Below, piece by piece: positions 1 to 5,329 of a DNA stretch of 6,109 bases. Numbering within the stretch: the stretch's first letter is position 1; each line of letters begins with the position of its first letter. The position numbers were made by a program, and so were the translations under genes. The notes under the pieces were generated by a model. It worked only from the letters and a program-made list of their open reading frames with translations, was not told the origin of the DNA and did no database searches. Where the stretch lies: contig MHYI01000179.1 in the NCBI GenBank assembly GCA_001828295.1, positions 13,900 to 20,008 of the forward strand, given 5' to 3'. This stretch comes from Planctomycetes bacterium RBG_16_41_13. GTDB taxonomy: Bacteria; Planctomycetota; Brocadiia; Brocadiales; Brocadiaceae.

Positions 1-663
1 ACTAAAAAAGGGGTAACAACAGATTATTTAAATGAAGAAATTGAGAAATTCATTATAAGCAAGGATGCAATACCTGTTTTTAAAGGCTATAGAGGGTTCC
101 CTAAGAGTATATGTACTTCAATAAATGAAGAAGTTGTTCATGGTATACCTAGTCAAAGAAGATTAGACGAAGGTGATATTTTAAGCATTGATGTTGGTGT
201 CCGTTATCGCAAATATGTTGCAGATGCTGCATTGACAATACCCGTTGGAATTATCTCTGAGGAAGCAGAAAGACTTTTAGGTGTTTGTGAAAAATCACTA
301 TATTTGGCCATAAGTGTGATCAAGTCACACGAAAAGTTGTCAGTGATTTCGCGAACAATACAAGAGTTTGTAGAGGAAAACGGTTATTCAGTTGTAAGAG
401 ACTATACTGGTCACGGCATTGGCAGGAGCATGCATGAAGATCCACAAGTACCTAATTTTGTTAGTAAGTCGCTTTTAGAATCTGATGAAATATTAATGCC
501 TGGCGTGACTATTGCAATAGAGCCTATGATTTGTGTAGGAAAACCTGATACGAAGGTATTGAATAATAGGTGGGTCGTTGTGACAAAAGATGGGGAATTA
601 TCAGCCCATTTTGAACATACGGTGGTAGTTACGGAGAATGGGGCTGAAATTCTAACGCTATAA
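1..663 (+). CDS. map: Methionine aminopeptidase, type I (5' end cut off by window)
   Basis: Removes the N-terminal initiator methionine from nascent proteins; a cytosolic dinuclear-metal enzyme acting at the ribosome exit. The reading frame is open from base 1 without a start, giving 220 visible residues. Aligned by eye with the E. coli enzyme, about 33 N-terminal residues are missing. All metal ligands are present, numbered from the first visible codon: Asp64 (in SIDVGV), Asp75 (in VADAAL), His138 (in GHGIGR), Glu174 (in AIEPM) and Glu205 (in FEHT). The substrate-side His47 (VVHGIP) and His145 (MHEDPQ) are also there. The protein stops right after GAEILTL, so there is no C-terminal extension, and it lacks the N-terminal zinc-finger only as far as can be seen. 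Its place just ahead of infA is the usual spc-operon arrangement. Identification is secure; the true start lies outside the window. Confidence 0.97.
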   Translation, partial: TKKGVTTDYLNEEIEKFIISKDAIPVFKGYRGFPKSICTSINEEVVHGIPSQRRLDEGDILSIDVGVRYRKYVADAALTIPVGIISEEAERLLGVCEKSLYLAISVIKSHEKLSVISRTIQEFVEENGYSVVRDYTGHGIGRSMHEDPQVPNFVSKSLLESDEILMPGVTIAIEPMICVGKPDTKVLNNRWVVVTKDGELSAHFEHTVVVTENGAEILTL

Positions 664-684
664 AAATTTTTTAATTTATATAAT

Positions 685-903
685 ATGGCAAAAGAAGAAC
701 CAATTCGTGTGGAAGCTGTTGTAAAGGAGTCTCTTCCCAATGCAATGTTTAGGGTAGAGTTGCAAAATGGTCATAAGATTCTTGCGCATGTTTCTGGTAA
801 AATGCGCATGCACTTTATTAAAATATTGCCTGGTGATAAAGTGACTGTTGAGATGTCTCCATATGATCTTGATAAAGGTAGGATAATTTATAGGCAAGTT
901 TGA
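685..903 (+). CDS. infA: Translation initiation factor IF-1
   Basis: IF-1 binds the A site of the 30S subunit and cooperates with IF-2 and IF-3 during initiation. The 72-residue product is the standard family length and is a single S1-like OB-fold. Conserved stretches are MAKEE at the start, [10 protein letters not shown] (about 18-27), [14 protein letters not shown] (about 28-41), [15 protein letters not shown] (about 48-62) and the C-terminal KGRIIYR. It lies 21 bp after map. The upstream spacer is almost pure A/T and has no recognisable Shine-Dalgarno sequence, so translation may depend on coupling with map or on an unstructured leader. The start is fixed by the universally conserved MAKE N terminus. 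Confidence 0.97.
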   Translation: MAKEEPIRVEAVVKESLPNAMFRVELQNGHKILAHVSGKMRMHFIKILPGDKVTVEMSPYDLDKGRIIYRQV

Positions 904-944
904 ATGAGTATGTATATTTTAGTTATTATTTAGAGAATGCCACC

Positions 945-1058
945 ATGAAAGTTAGAACTTCGGTGAAGAGAATTTGCGAAAACTGTAAAATAATAAGAAG
1001 AAAAAATGTAGTTCGTGTAATTTGTTCGAATCCTCGGCACAAGCAGAGGCAAGGATAG
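945..1058 (+). CDS. rpmJ: 50S ribosomal protein L36, zinc-binding (C+) form
   Basis: L36 is a very small protein of the large subunit, normally encoded between infA and rpsM, as it is here. I translated this 37-codon frame by hand: it begins [11 protein letters not shown] and ends NPRHKQRQG, followed by TAG. Cys11, Cys14, Cys27 and His32 form the complete C-C-C-H zinc ribbon of the C+ form. Length, basic composition and position all match the family. The ATG is preceded by AGAGAATGCCACC, in which only a weak GAGA could serve as a Shine-Dalgarno. The gap to infA is 41 bp and to rpsM 29 bp. Confidence 0.97.
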   Translation: MKVRTSVKRICENCKIIRRKNVVRVICSNPRHKQRQG

Positions 1059-1087
1059 TTTTGTGATTTCTAGAAAGGAATCTATTA

Positions 1088-1471
1088 ATGCCTAGAATTG
1101 CAGGTACAGATATTCCCGCAGATAAAAGAATAGTTGTTGCGTTAACGTATTTTTACGGTATTGGGAGTGCTTTATCTAAGAAAATATTAAAAGAACTTAA
1201 CATAGATGAAAGTGTGCGCGCTAAGGACATTCATGAAGACCAGCTTAGTATTTTAGGTGCTCACATCGCGAAAAATTATAACGTAGAAGGACAATTACGT
1301 AGACAAGAATTGCAGAATATTTCACGTTTAAGAAGCATAAGTTGTTACCGTGGAATGCGCCATCGAATGGGATTGCCGGTGAGAGGTCAAAGGACAAAAA
1401 CAAACGCTCGAACTCGAAAGGGGCGAAAGAAAACTGTAGCGGGCAAAAAAGGAGTTAAAGAAATGAGGTAA
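1088..1471 (+). CDS. rpsM: 30S ribosomal protein S13
   Basis: S13 sits in the head of the small subunit, contacts the P-site tRNA and forms intersubunit bridges with the 50S. The 127-residue product shows the N-terminal MPRIAGTDIPADKR, the helix-hairpin-helix region LTYFYGIG (about 19-26), the RRQELQNISRLRSISCYRGMRHRMG core (residues about 70-94) and the very basic C-terminal tail LPVRGQRTKTNARTRKGR. It has a good Shine-Dalgarno, AAAGGA at 1074-1079, eight bases ahead of the ATG. Normally rpsK follows directly. Here a methyltransferase-like gene comes next, after 65 bp. Confidence 0.98.
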   Translation: MPRIAGTDIPADKRIVVALTYFYGIGSALSKKILKELNIDESVRAKDIHEDQLSILGAHIAKNYNVEGQLRRQELQNISRLRSISCYRGMRHRMGLPVRGQRTKTNARTRKGRKKTVAGKKGVKEMR

Positions 1472-1536
1472 ACCTTTTGCATTCTAGACAAATTAATAAA
1501 TTTTTAATACGTGATTAAGAATCTTAAAAGGTTAAG

Positions 1537-2373
1537 ATGGAAAAAAAAGAAATAATTGCAGCATTAATGAAAGCCAATGTAAATTTTTTAAATGCTCTCG
1601 AATTGAATATAAATGTTTCAATTAGCAGAGAAAACAAGAAGTTTTATGAAGTCGTAGGATTCTGTGAACAAGTTATAACAATAATTGAAACCTTCTATAA
1701 AGAAAAAAAGGAAATTGTATTTCTTGATTGTTCCTGTGGTAAATCTTATTTGTCGTTTGTCTTAAATTATGTACTTTCAAATGCCTTTGCTTTAAATACA
1801 TATTTCTATGCGGTCGATAAGAATCCGGCAATAATAGAAAAATGCGAGAGGATCAATCGTCTTCTCGGATTTAAAAATATGTGTTTTATAAATACTAAAA
1901 CAATTGATGTTATGCCCGAAAAATCTGTCGATTTTGTTATTGCACTTCATGCTTGTGATGTCGCTACGGATGAGACTATTGCAAAAGCAATTAAAATAAA
2001 ATCTAGACATATTCTGGTAGTGCCCTGTTGTGAAAATAATATTAGGAATCGGCTTAAAGAAGGGCATCCGTTGGTGGATATAACGGATTTTGGCCTATTG
2101 AGATATCGGTTTGCTAGTATCCTTACTGAAGCATTAAGAGCACAGTTTTTAGCTGGAGCAGGTTACAGTGTTAAGCTCGTTGAGATCGTATCTCCAAAAT
2201 ATACGCCAAAAAACCTGATGATCATAGCGAAAAGAAAAAAAAGAAATAGAAAATACAATATGAATAAGTTTCAGAAATTAGATGAGATGTTTAATACTGA
2301 CTTTGTGTTACAAAGTTTTTTTGCCGAGACGGGTTCAAGTCGAAGTGAATGTTATAAGGCAATATGTGGGTGA
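1537..2373 (+). CDS. SAM-dependent methyltransferase-like protein inserted between rpsM and rpsK
   Basis: A 278-residue class I (Rossmann-fold) methyltransferase-like protein. Visible landmarks are a SAM-binding motif I, VFLDCSCGKSYLSF (61-74); an acidic residue after strand 2, Asp94 in YAVDKNP; the motif ALHACDVATDE (136-146); VVPCCENN (161-168) after strand 5; and SPKYTPKNLMI (219-229) near the end of the domain. From family knowledge, the HACD...ATD and PCC motifs match the Methyltransf_32 group, which includes METTL25/GSTCD-like proteins and relatives of the tRNA methylase Trm13. The substrate cannot be read from sequence. A Lys/Arg-rich segment (232-239) and a 40-residue tail follow the domain and could contact RNA, which is inference. 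AAAAGG at 1526-1531 is five bases before the ATG. Its base composition resembles that of its neighbours, so there is no clear sign of recent transfer. Catalytic activity is likely but unproven. Confidence 0.8.
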   Translation: MEKKEIIAALMKANVNFLNALELNINVSISRENKKFYEVVGFCEQVITIIETFYKEKKEIVFLDCSCGKSYLSFVLNYVLSNAFALNTYFYAVDKNPAIIEKCERINRLLGFKNMCFINTKTIDVMPEKSVDFVIALHACDVATDETIAKAIKIKSRHILVVPCCENNIRNRLKEGHPLVDITDFGLLRYRFASILTEALRAQFLAGAGYSVKLVEIVSPKYTPKNLMIIAKRKKRNRKYNMNKFQKLDEMFNTDFVLQSFFAETGSSRSECYKAICG

Positions 2374-2536
2374 TACAATTATTGTAATAGTTAATATGTT
2401 CGCTAAAAATATGATAGTTTTTAAAAGAAATGTTTGTATGACGTAATAAGCTGTAATTAAAGTTAAAAAAAGTGTTACTATGTTTTTTGTGTATTAAACA
2501 CAATAACCAAGATGATTTTGATTGATGAGGTGAAAT
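2374..2536 (+). other. 163-bp intergenic region ahead of rpsK
   Basis: No gene is seen in this very AT-rich spacer, the longest in the window. It holds two small inverted repeats: TACAAT-T-ATTGTA (2374-2386), immediately after the methyltransferase stop, and TTGTGT-ATTAA-ACACAA (2487-2503), 23 bases before the rpsK Shine-Dalgarno. GTGTT at 2472-2476 could alternatively pair with AACAC at 2497-2501, competing with the second hairpin. A promoter for the rpsK-rpsD part would fit here, but I found no hexamer pair with convincing spacing. Confidence 0.4.
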
Positions 2537-2914
2537 ATGTCTAAAACTAGCAAAAAAATTAGGCGCAACGTTACAAGAGCTATCGCAAATATTAAAGCTA
2601 CATTTAATAATACTTATGTGACAATAGCAGATGTTAATGGTGAGACAATTTGCTGGGCAAGTGCTGGTACCGCAGGTTATAAAGGATCACGTAAAAGCAC
2701 TCCTTTTGCAGCTCAAAAAGCAGCGACAAGTGCTGCTGAAAAGGCACAGAAGTATGGAATACAAGAAATAGAAATAAGAGTTAAAGGGCCTGGGCCTGGC
2801 AGAGAATCAGCTATCACGGCTCTTCAAGCAGCGGGATTGAGTGTAAAAGCGATAGAAGATGTTACGCCTCTTCCACATAATGGTTGCAGACCCCGTAAAA
2901 AGCGCAGGGTGTAA
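2537..2914 (+). CDS. rpsK: 30S ribosomal protein S11
   Basis: S11 is part of the 30S platform, next to the Shine-Dalgarno helix and the E-site mRNA path. The 125-residue product has a short basic N-terminal tail ([11 protein letters not shown]), the core [22 protein letters not shown] (about 23-44), [20 protein letters not shown] (about 44-63), the [13 protein letters not shown] loop (about 81-93), and the family-typical end [16 protein letters not shown]. The Asn-Gly in HNGCRP corresponds to the site that forms isoaspartate in E. coli S11. A strong Shine-Dalgarno, GAGGTGA (2527-2533), precedes the ATG. The gene is separated from the upstream methyltransferase by 163 bp and lies 34 bp ahead of rpsD. 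Confidence 0.98.
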   Translation: MSKTSKKIRRNVTRAIANIKATFNNTYVTIADVNGETICWASAGTAGYKGSRKSTPFAAQKAATSAAEKAQKYGIQEIEIRVKGPGPGRESAITALQAAGLSVKAIEDVTPLPHNGCRPRKKRRV

Positions 2915-2937
2915 AATAAATACAAATGTAGTTCTGG

Positions 2938-2943
2938 AAAGGA
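2938..2943 (+). promoter_or_regulatory. Shine-Dalgarno sequence that fixes the rpsD start
   Basis: AAAGGA lies five bases ahead of the ATG at 2949. The same frame is open back to an ATG at 2859 inside rpsK, but that start would add 30 residues with no S4 character, and it has no comparable ribosome-binding site. The site supports the short form, which begins MARYVGPQCR. Confidence 0.8.
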
Positions 2944-2948
2944 AAGAT

Positions 2949-3575
2949 ATGGCGAGATATGTAGGACCACAATGTAGGTTGTGTCGAAGAGAAGGTGAAA
3001 AACTGTTTTTGAAAGGATTCCGTTGCGAAACGGCTAAGTGTGCGATAATAAAGCGGAAATATCCTCCGGGACAAATTTCATGGGGAAGAGGAAAACTTTC
3101 GAAGTATGGTATTCAGTTCCGGGAAAAACAAAAAGTGAAACGTTTTTATGGTATTTTAGAAAGACAGTTCCGGAATTGCTTTAGAAAAGCGGAAAAACAA
3201 AAAGGGAATACTGGTGATAATCTATTAGTAATGCTGGAACGAAGGTTGGATAATGTTGTACATTTGCTTACATTTGCGCATTCAAGGAAAAGTGCCAGAC
3301 AGCTTATTTTACATGGCAATGTAACGGTCAATGATAAAAAAGTTGATATCGCCTCTTTTTTAGTAAAAGTTGGTGATGTGATAAGGCCTAAAAATAGCGA
3401 GAGAAGTCGGAAGCTTGTTCAGGATAACGCGGAAGCTTTAAAATCCAGAAAAATACCCTCTTGGTTAGAATTCCGGCAGGATGCATTGGAAGGTGCGGTG
3501 ACACAACTTCCAAATAGGGATGATATTTCTGTTTCCGTGCAGGAACAGTTAATAATCGAACTTTGCTCAAAATAA
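2949..3575 (+). CDS. rpsD: 30S ribosomal protein S4, zinc-binding (C+) form
   Basis: S4 is a primary 16S rRNA-binding protein that nucleates 30S assembly; in E. coli it also represses its own operon. From the chosen ATG the product is 208 residues, the normal family length. Cys9, Cys12, Cys26 and Cys31 form the N-terminal zinc knuckle of C+ S4 proteins. The N-terminal domain continues with KYPPGQ (37-42), KLSKYGIQFREKQK (49-62) and a helical FYGILERQF segment. The S4 RNA-binding domain runs from about 92 to 148: LLVMLERRLDNVV, FAHSRKSARQLILHGNVTVN and VKVGDVIRP. PSWLEF (170-175) is the usual C-terminal motif. It follows rpsK by 34 bp and is separated from rpoA by an unusually roomy 146 bp. 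No S4-binding pseudoknot could be recognised by eye. Confidence 0.97.
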   Translation: MARYVGPQCRLCRREGEKLFLKGFRCETAKCAIIKRKYPPGQISWGRGKLSKYGIQFREKQKVKRFYGILERQFRNCFRKAEKQKGNTGDNLLVMLERRLDNVVHLLTFAHSRKSARQLILHGNVTVNDKKVDIASFLVKVGDVIRPKNSERSRKLVQDNAEALKSRKIPSWLEFRQDALEGAVTQLPNRDDISVSVQEQLIIELCSK

Positions 3576-3598
3576 TTTTTTTAGCCGGAACATTCCAC

Positions 3599-3617
3599 AA
3601 TGATAAGAGTTATCATT
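3599..3617 (+). repeat. Perfect 8-bp inverted repeat after rpsD
   Basis: AATGATAA (3599-3606) is followed by the three-base loop GAG and its exact complement TTATCATT (3610-3617), ending in TTTTA. As RNA this could form a small hairpin 24 bases after the rpsD stop. The stem has only one G-C pair and the T tract is short, so a strong intrinsic terminator is unlikely. It may be a weak pause or attenuation site, an RNA-processing site, or a chance palindrome in AT-rich DNA. Confidence 0.4.
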
Positions 3618-3675
3618 TTAGTCATCAATTGAATTTGTAACCCCGCAAACATTCGTAAGAAAATTACTTGCGTCA

Positions 3676-3693
3676 AATTTATTTTTATAAATT
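3676..3693 (+). repeat. AT-only inverted repeat in the rpoA leader
   Basis: AATTTAT (3676-3682), the loop TTTT, then ATAAATT (3687-3693) make a perfect 7-bp stem without any G-C pair. It ends 16 bases before the rpoA Shine-Dalgarno core. Its stability as RNA would be low. It could equally be the AT-rich part of a promoter, or chance. Only the symmetry is directly seen. Confidence 0.25.
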
Positions 3694-3710
3694 CCCTTAT
3701 AAACAGATTA

Positions 3711-3717
3711 GGGAGGA
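3711..3717 (+). promoter_or_regulatory. Strong Shine-Dalgarno sequence that fixes the rpoA start
   Basis: GGGAGGA lies four bases before the ATG at 3722 and is the best ribosome-binding site in the window. The frame can be extended back to a TTG at 3668, but the extra 18 residues are not part of the conserved protein. The Shine-Dalgarno would then sit inside the coding region. Confidence 0.85.
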
Positions 3718-3721
3718 AAAT

Positions 3722-4738
3722 ATGCGAATAAGGTGGAGAGGTCTTGAACTACCAGTACGAGTAGATGTTGAAAATGAAACTTTGACCGACAGGTATGGTA
3801 AGTTCATAGCAGCCCCTTTCGAACGTGGTTTTGGTCACACAATAGGAAATAGTCTACGGAGAATTTTATTGTCTTCTTTAGAAGGTAGCGCTGTTGTTTC
3901 AGTTAAAATTGAAGGGGTGGCGCATGAATTTACCAATGTACCAGGTGTAATAGAAGATGTTGCTGATATTATACTGAATATCAAAAATTTGGTTGTCAAA
4001 ATGCATTCTGATCAGCCGAAGATTATAAAAATTGAGGCTAGTAAAAAAGGTAAAGTTACCGGCAAAGATATTATTACTGACGAAAGCGTGGAAGTTGTTA
4101 ATGATGATTTACATATAGCAACACTTTCAGAGGATGTGGCTTTTAATGTTGAAATGGAAGTGAGAAAAGGTCGCGGATATGTAACTGCTGATGAAAATGA
4201 ATCTGAGGATCAAGAGATTGGTTTGATATCTGTAGATTCTTTTTTTTCTCCTGTCAGAAATGTACGGTATGTCACTGAGGAAACACGTGTTGGAAGACGA
4301 ACAAATTATGACAGACTTATTTTAGAGATTTGGACGAATGGTACTGTTACTCCCGAGATGGCTTTGGTTGAAGCCGCAATGATTACTAGAAAGCATTTAA
4401 ATCCGTTTATACAATACTTCGAAATAGGCAGAGAATTACAACAAATCGAAAAAAATATGAGTGCTGAGTGTATATCTGACATGTCTGCTGAAGAATTTAA
4501 CAGGACTTTGAGTATGCCGATTGCGGAATTAGATTTATCGGTGCGAGCTTCTAATTGTTTAGAGACGGCTAATATTGTAACGGTAGGTGATCTTGTTGTT
4601 AAAACAGAGGACGATCTTTTACAAATAAAGAATTTTGGGAAAACCACGATGAAGGAATTAAAGAAAAAACTAAGTCCGTTAAATTTAGCTATTGGGATGC
4701 CAGTGGAAATAAAACGAATGGAAAAGGGAAAAGGATGA
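3722..4738 (+). CDS. rpoA: DNA-directed RNA polymerase subunit alpha
   Basis: Alpha dimerises to nucleate RNA polymerase assembly, and its C-terminal domain binds UP-element DNA and activators. The product is 338 residues, close to the E. coli length. The N-terminal domain (about 1-235) contains APFERGFGHTIGNSLRRILL (31-50), the dimerisation and assembly core, and VGRRTNYDRLILEIWTNGTV (200-219). A linker of about 30 residues is followed by the alpha-CTD (about 266-330). There, VRASNCL (274-280) keeps the equivalents of E. coli Arg265 and Asn268. FGKTTM (315-320) has Thr318 and Thr319 where E. coli has Lys298 and Ser299. The opening MRIRWRGLELPVRV and the overall pattern resemble planctomycete alpha subunits (from memory). 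The gap to rplQ is 4 bp, so translation is probably coupled. Identification is secure. Confidence 0.98.
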   Translation: MRIRWRGLELPVRVDVENETLTDRYGKFIAAPFERGFGHTIGNSLRRILLSSLEGSAVVSVKIEGVAHEFTNVPGVIEDVADIILNIKNLVVKMHSDQPKIIKIEASKKGKVTGKDIITDESVEVVNDDLHIATLSEDVAFNVEMEVRKGRGYVTADENESEDQEIGLISVDSFFSPVRNVRYVTEETRVGRRTNYDRLILEIWTNGTVTPEMALVEAAMITRKHLNPFIQYFEIGRELQQIEKNMSAECISDMSAEEFNRTLSMPIAELDLSVRASNCLETANIVTVGDLVVKTEDDLLQIKNFGKTTMKELKKKLSPLNLAIGMPVEIKRMEKGKG

Positions 4739-4742
4739 TACA

Positions 4743-5318
4743 ATGAGACATGGAAAGAGAGGCAGGCATTTATCGAGAACTTCCGCTCACAGAAAGGCAT
4801 TGAGGCAGAATATCGCAAATAGCCTTTTTACTCACGGAAGAATAGTTACAACTGTTGAAAAAGCAAAGGAGACAAGATCTTTTGTTGAAAAGATAATCAC
4901 CATAGCTAAAAAAGGATTGGACAAAAAAGAGAGCGACAGGCCAGGTTATGTACATTGTTATCGCCAAGTTCTTTCTCGATTAAAGAATGTTGATATTGTA
5001 AAAAAGATTTTTGGAGAAGGAGATTGGCGCGAGAGCGAGGGTATTGCAAAAAGATTTATAGACAGGAACGGTGGATATACACGTATATTGAAATTGTCAG
5101 GTACACGCTTAGGAGTTCTTTCTGGTAGCAGTGTTGGTAAGATACCAGAGCTTGAATATTCTATGGGTGGAATACGTAGAAAATTAAGGTTGTTAGGAAG
5201 AAGGCTTAATGATAATGCATCTCTTGCTATTTTTGAATTGGTAGGAACTGAAACAGATGTAAAATACTCAGAAGAGATTCAGCCCAAAGTTGCCTCATCT
5301 TCGCTTAAAAGCCTCTGA
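4743..5318 (+). CDS. rplQ: 50S ribosomal protein L17 with an extended C-terminal half
   Basis: L17 lies near the exit-tunnel side of the 50S subunit and closes the alpha operon. The N-terminal body is typical: MRHGKRGRHLSRTSAHRKAL (1-20), NIANSLFTHGRIVTTVEKAKETR (23-45) and the RNGGYTRILKL strand (108-118). In E. coli that strand runs straight into the final DNAPMAYIELV hairpin. Here about 30 residues intervene before the matching LNDNASLAIFELVG (155-168), and a Ser/Lys tail follows, giving 191 residues against about 127 in E. coli. The intervening part looks like a second, diverged copy of the hairpin module (GGYTRILKL at 110-118, GGIRRKLRL at 142-150). AAGGA at 4731-4735, inside the end of rpoA, serves as Shine-Dalgarno, seven bases before the ATG, which suggests translational coupling. 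Identity is secure; the duplication is inferred. Confidence 0.96.
   Translation: MRHGKRGRHLSRTSAHRKALRQNIANSLFTHGRIVTTVEKAKETRSFVEKIITIAKKGLDKKESDRPGYVHCYRQVLSRLKNVDIVKKIFGEGDWRESEGIAKRFIDRNGGYTRILKLSGTRLGVLSGSSVGKIPELEYSMGGIRRKLRLLGRRLNDNASLAIFELVGTETDVKYSEEIQPKVASSSLKSL
5070..5213 (+). repeat. Possible diverged internal duplication within rplQ
   Basis: Residues 110-125 (5070-5117) and 142-157 (5166-5213) of L17 align without gaps at 8 of 16 positions: Gly, Gly, Arg, Leu, Leu, Gly, Arg and Leu. They lie exactly 32 codons apart, and both DNA copies begin with GGTGGA. The DNA beyond that is well diverged, so an old duplication and a low-complexity basic insertion that happens to match are both possible. 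Confidence 0.4.
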
Positions 5319-5329
5319 TTTTTTCTGAT

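Noticed and set aside
232..663. A 143-codon frame beginning with TTG, as a complete gene
   Set aside because: It is the downstream part of map. The same frame is open to base 1 and contains metal ligands (Asp64, Asp75) upstream of this TTG.
679..684. TATAAT immediately before infA as a -10 element
   Set aside because: It abuts the ATG, so transcription would start inside the gene, and no -35 hexamer is found at the proper distance. It is probably chance in an A/T spacer.
1472..2536. The methyltransferase gene as cargo of a transposon or integron
   Set aside because: No transposase, terminal inverted repeats, target-site duplication or att-like site is visible at either junction, and the base composition is like that of the neighbours.
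2859..2948. A 30-residue N-terminal extension of S4
   Set aside because: It overlaps the end of rpsK in another frame and has no S4 similarity. The conserved MARYVGPQCR start at 2949 has a proper Shine-Dalgarno.
3573..3582. Intrinsic terminator at the T run after rpsD
   Set aside because: Seven T residues are present but no stem precedes them. The inverted repeat at 3599-3617 lies after the T run and is weak.
3668..3691. A promoter of TTGCGT and TATAAA ahead of rpoA
   Set aside because: The spacing is 12 bases, far from the usual 16-18. The TATAAA is part of an AT inverted repeat.
3668..3721. A TTG start for rpoA adding 18 residues
   Set aside because: The conserved protein begins MRIRWRG at 3722, right after the strongest ribosome-binding site in the window.
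4306..4818. A 170-codon open frame on the minus strand across rpoA and rplQ
   Set aside because: It lies opposite two certain genes. Its translation is rich in Ser, Phe and Ile, without any recognisable domain, as expected for the complement of AT-rich coding DNA. The other minus-strand frames (for example 411-740, 1792-2067, 2862-3074) were rejected for the same reason.
5303..5325. Terminator between rplQ and maf
   Set aside because: Only a 4-bp GCTT/AAGC stem with a two-base loop comes before the T run, with several bases in between. The genes are 11 bp apart and look co-transcribed.
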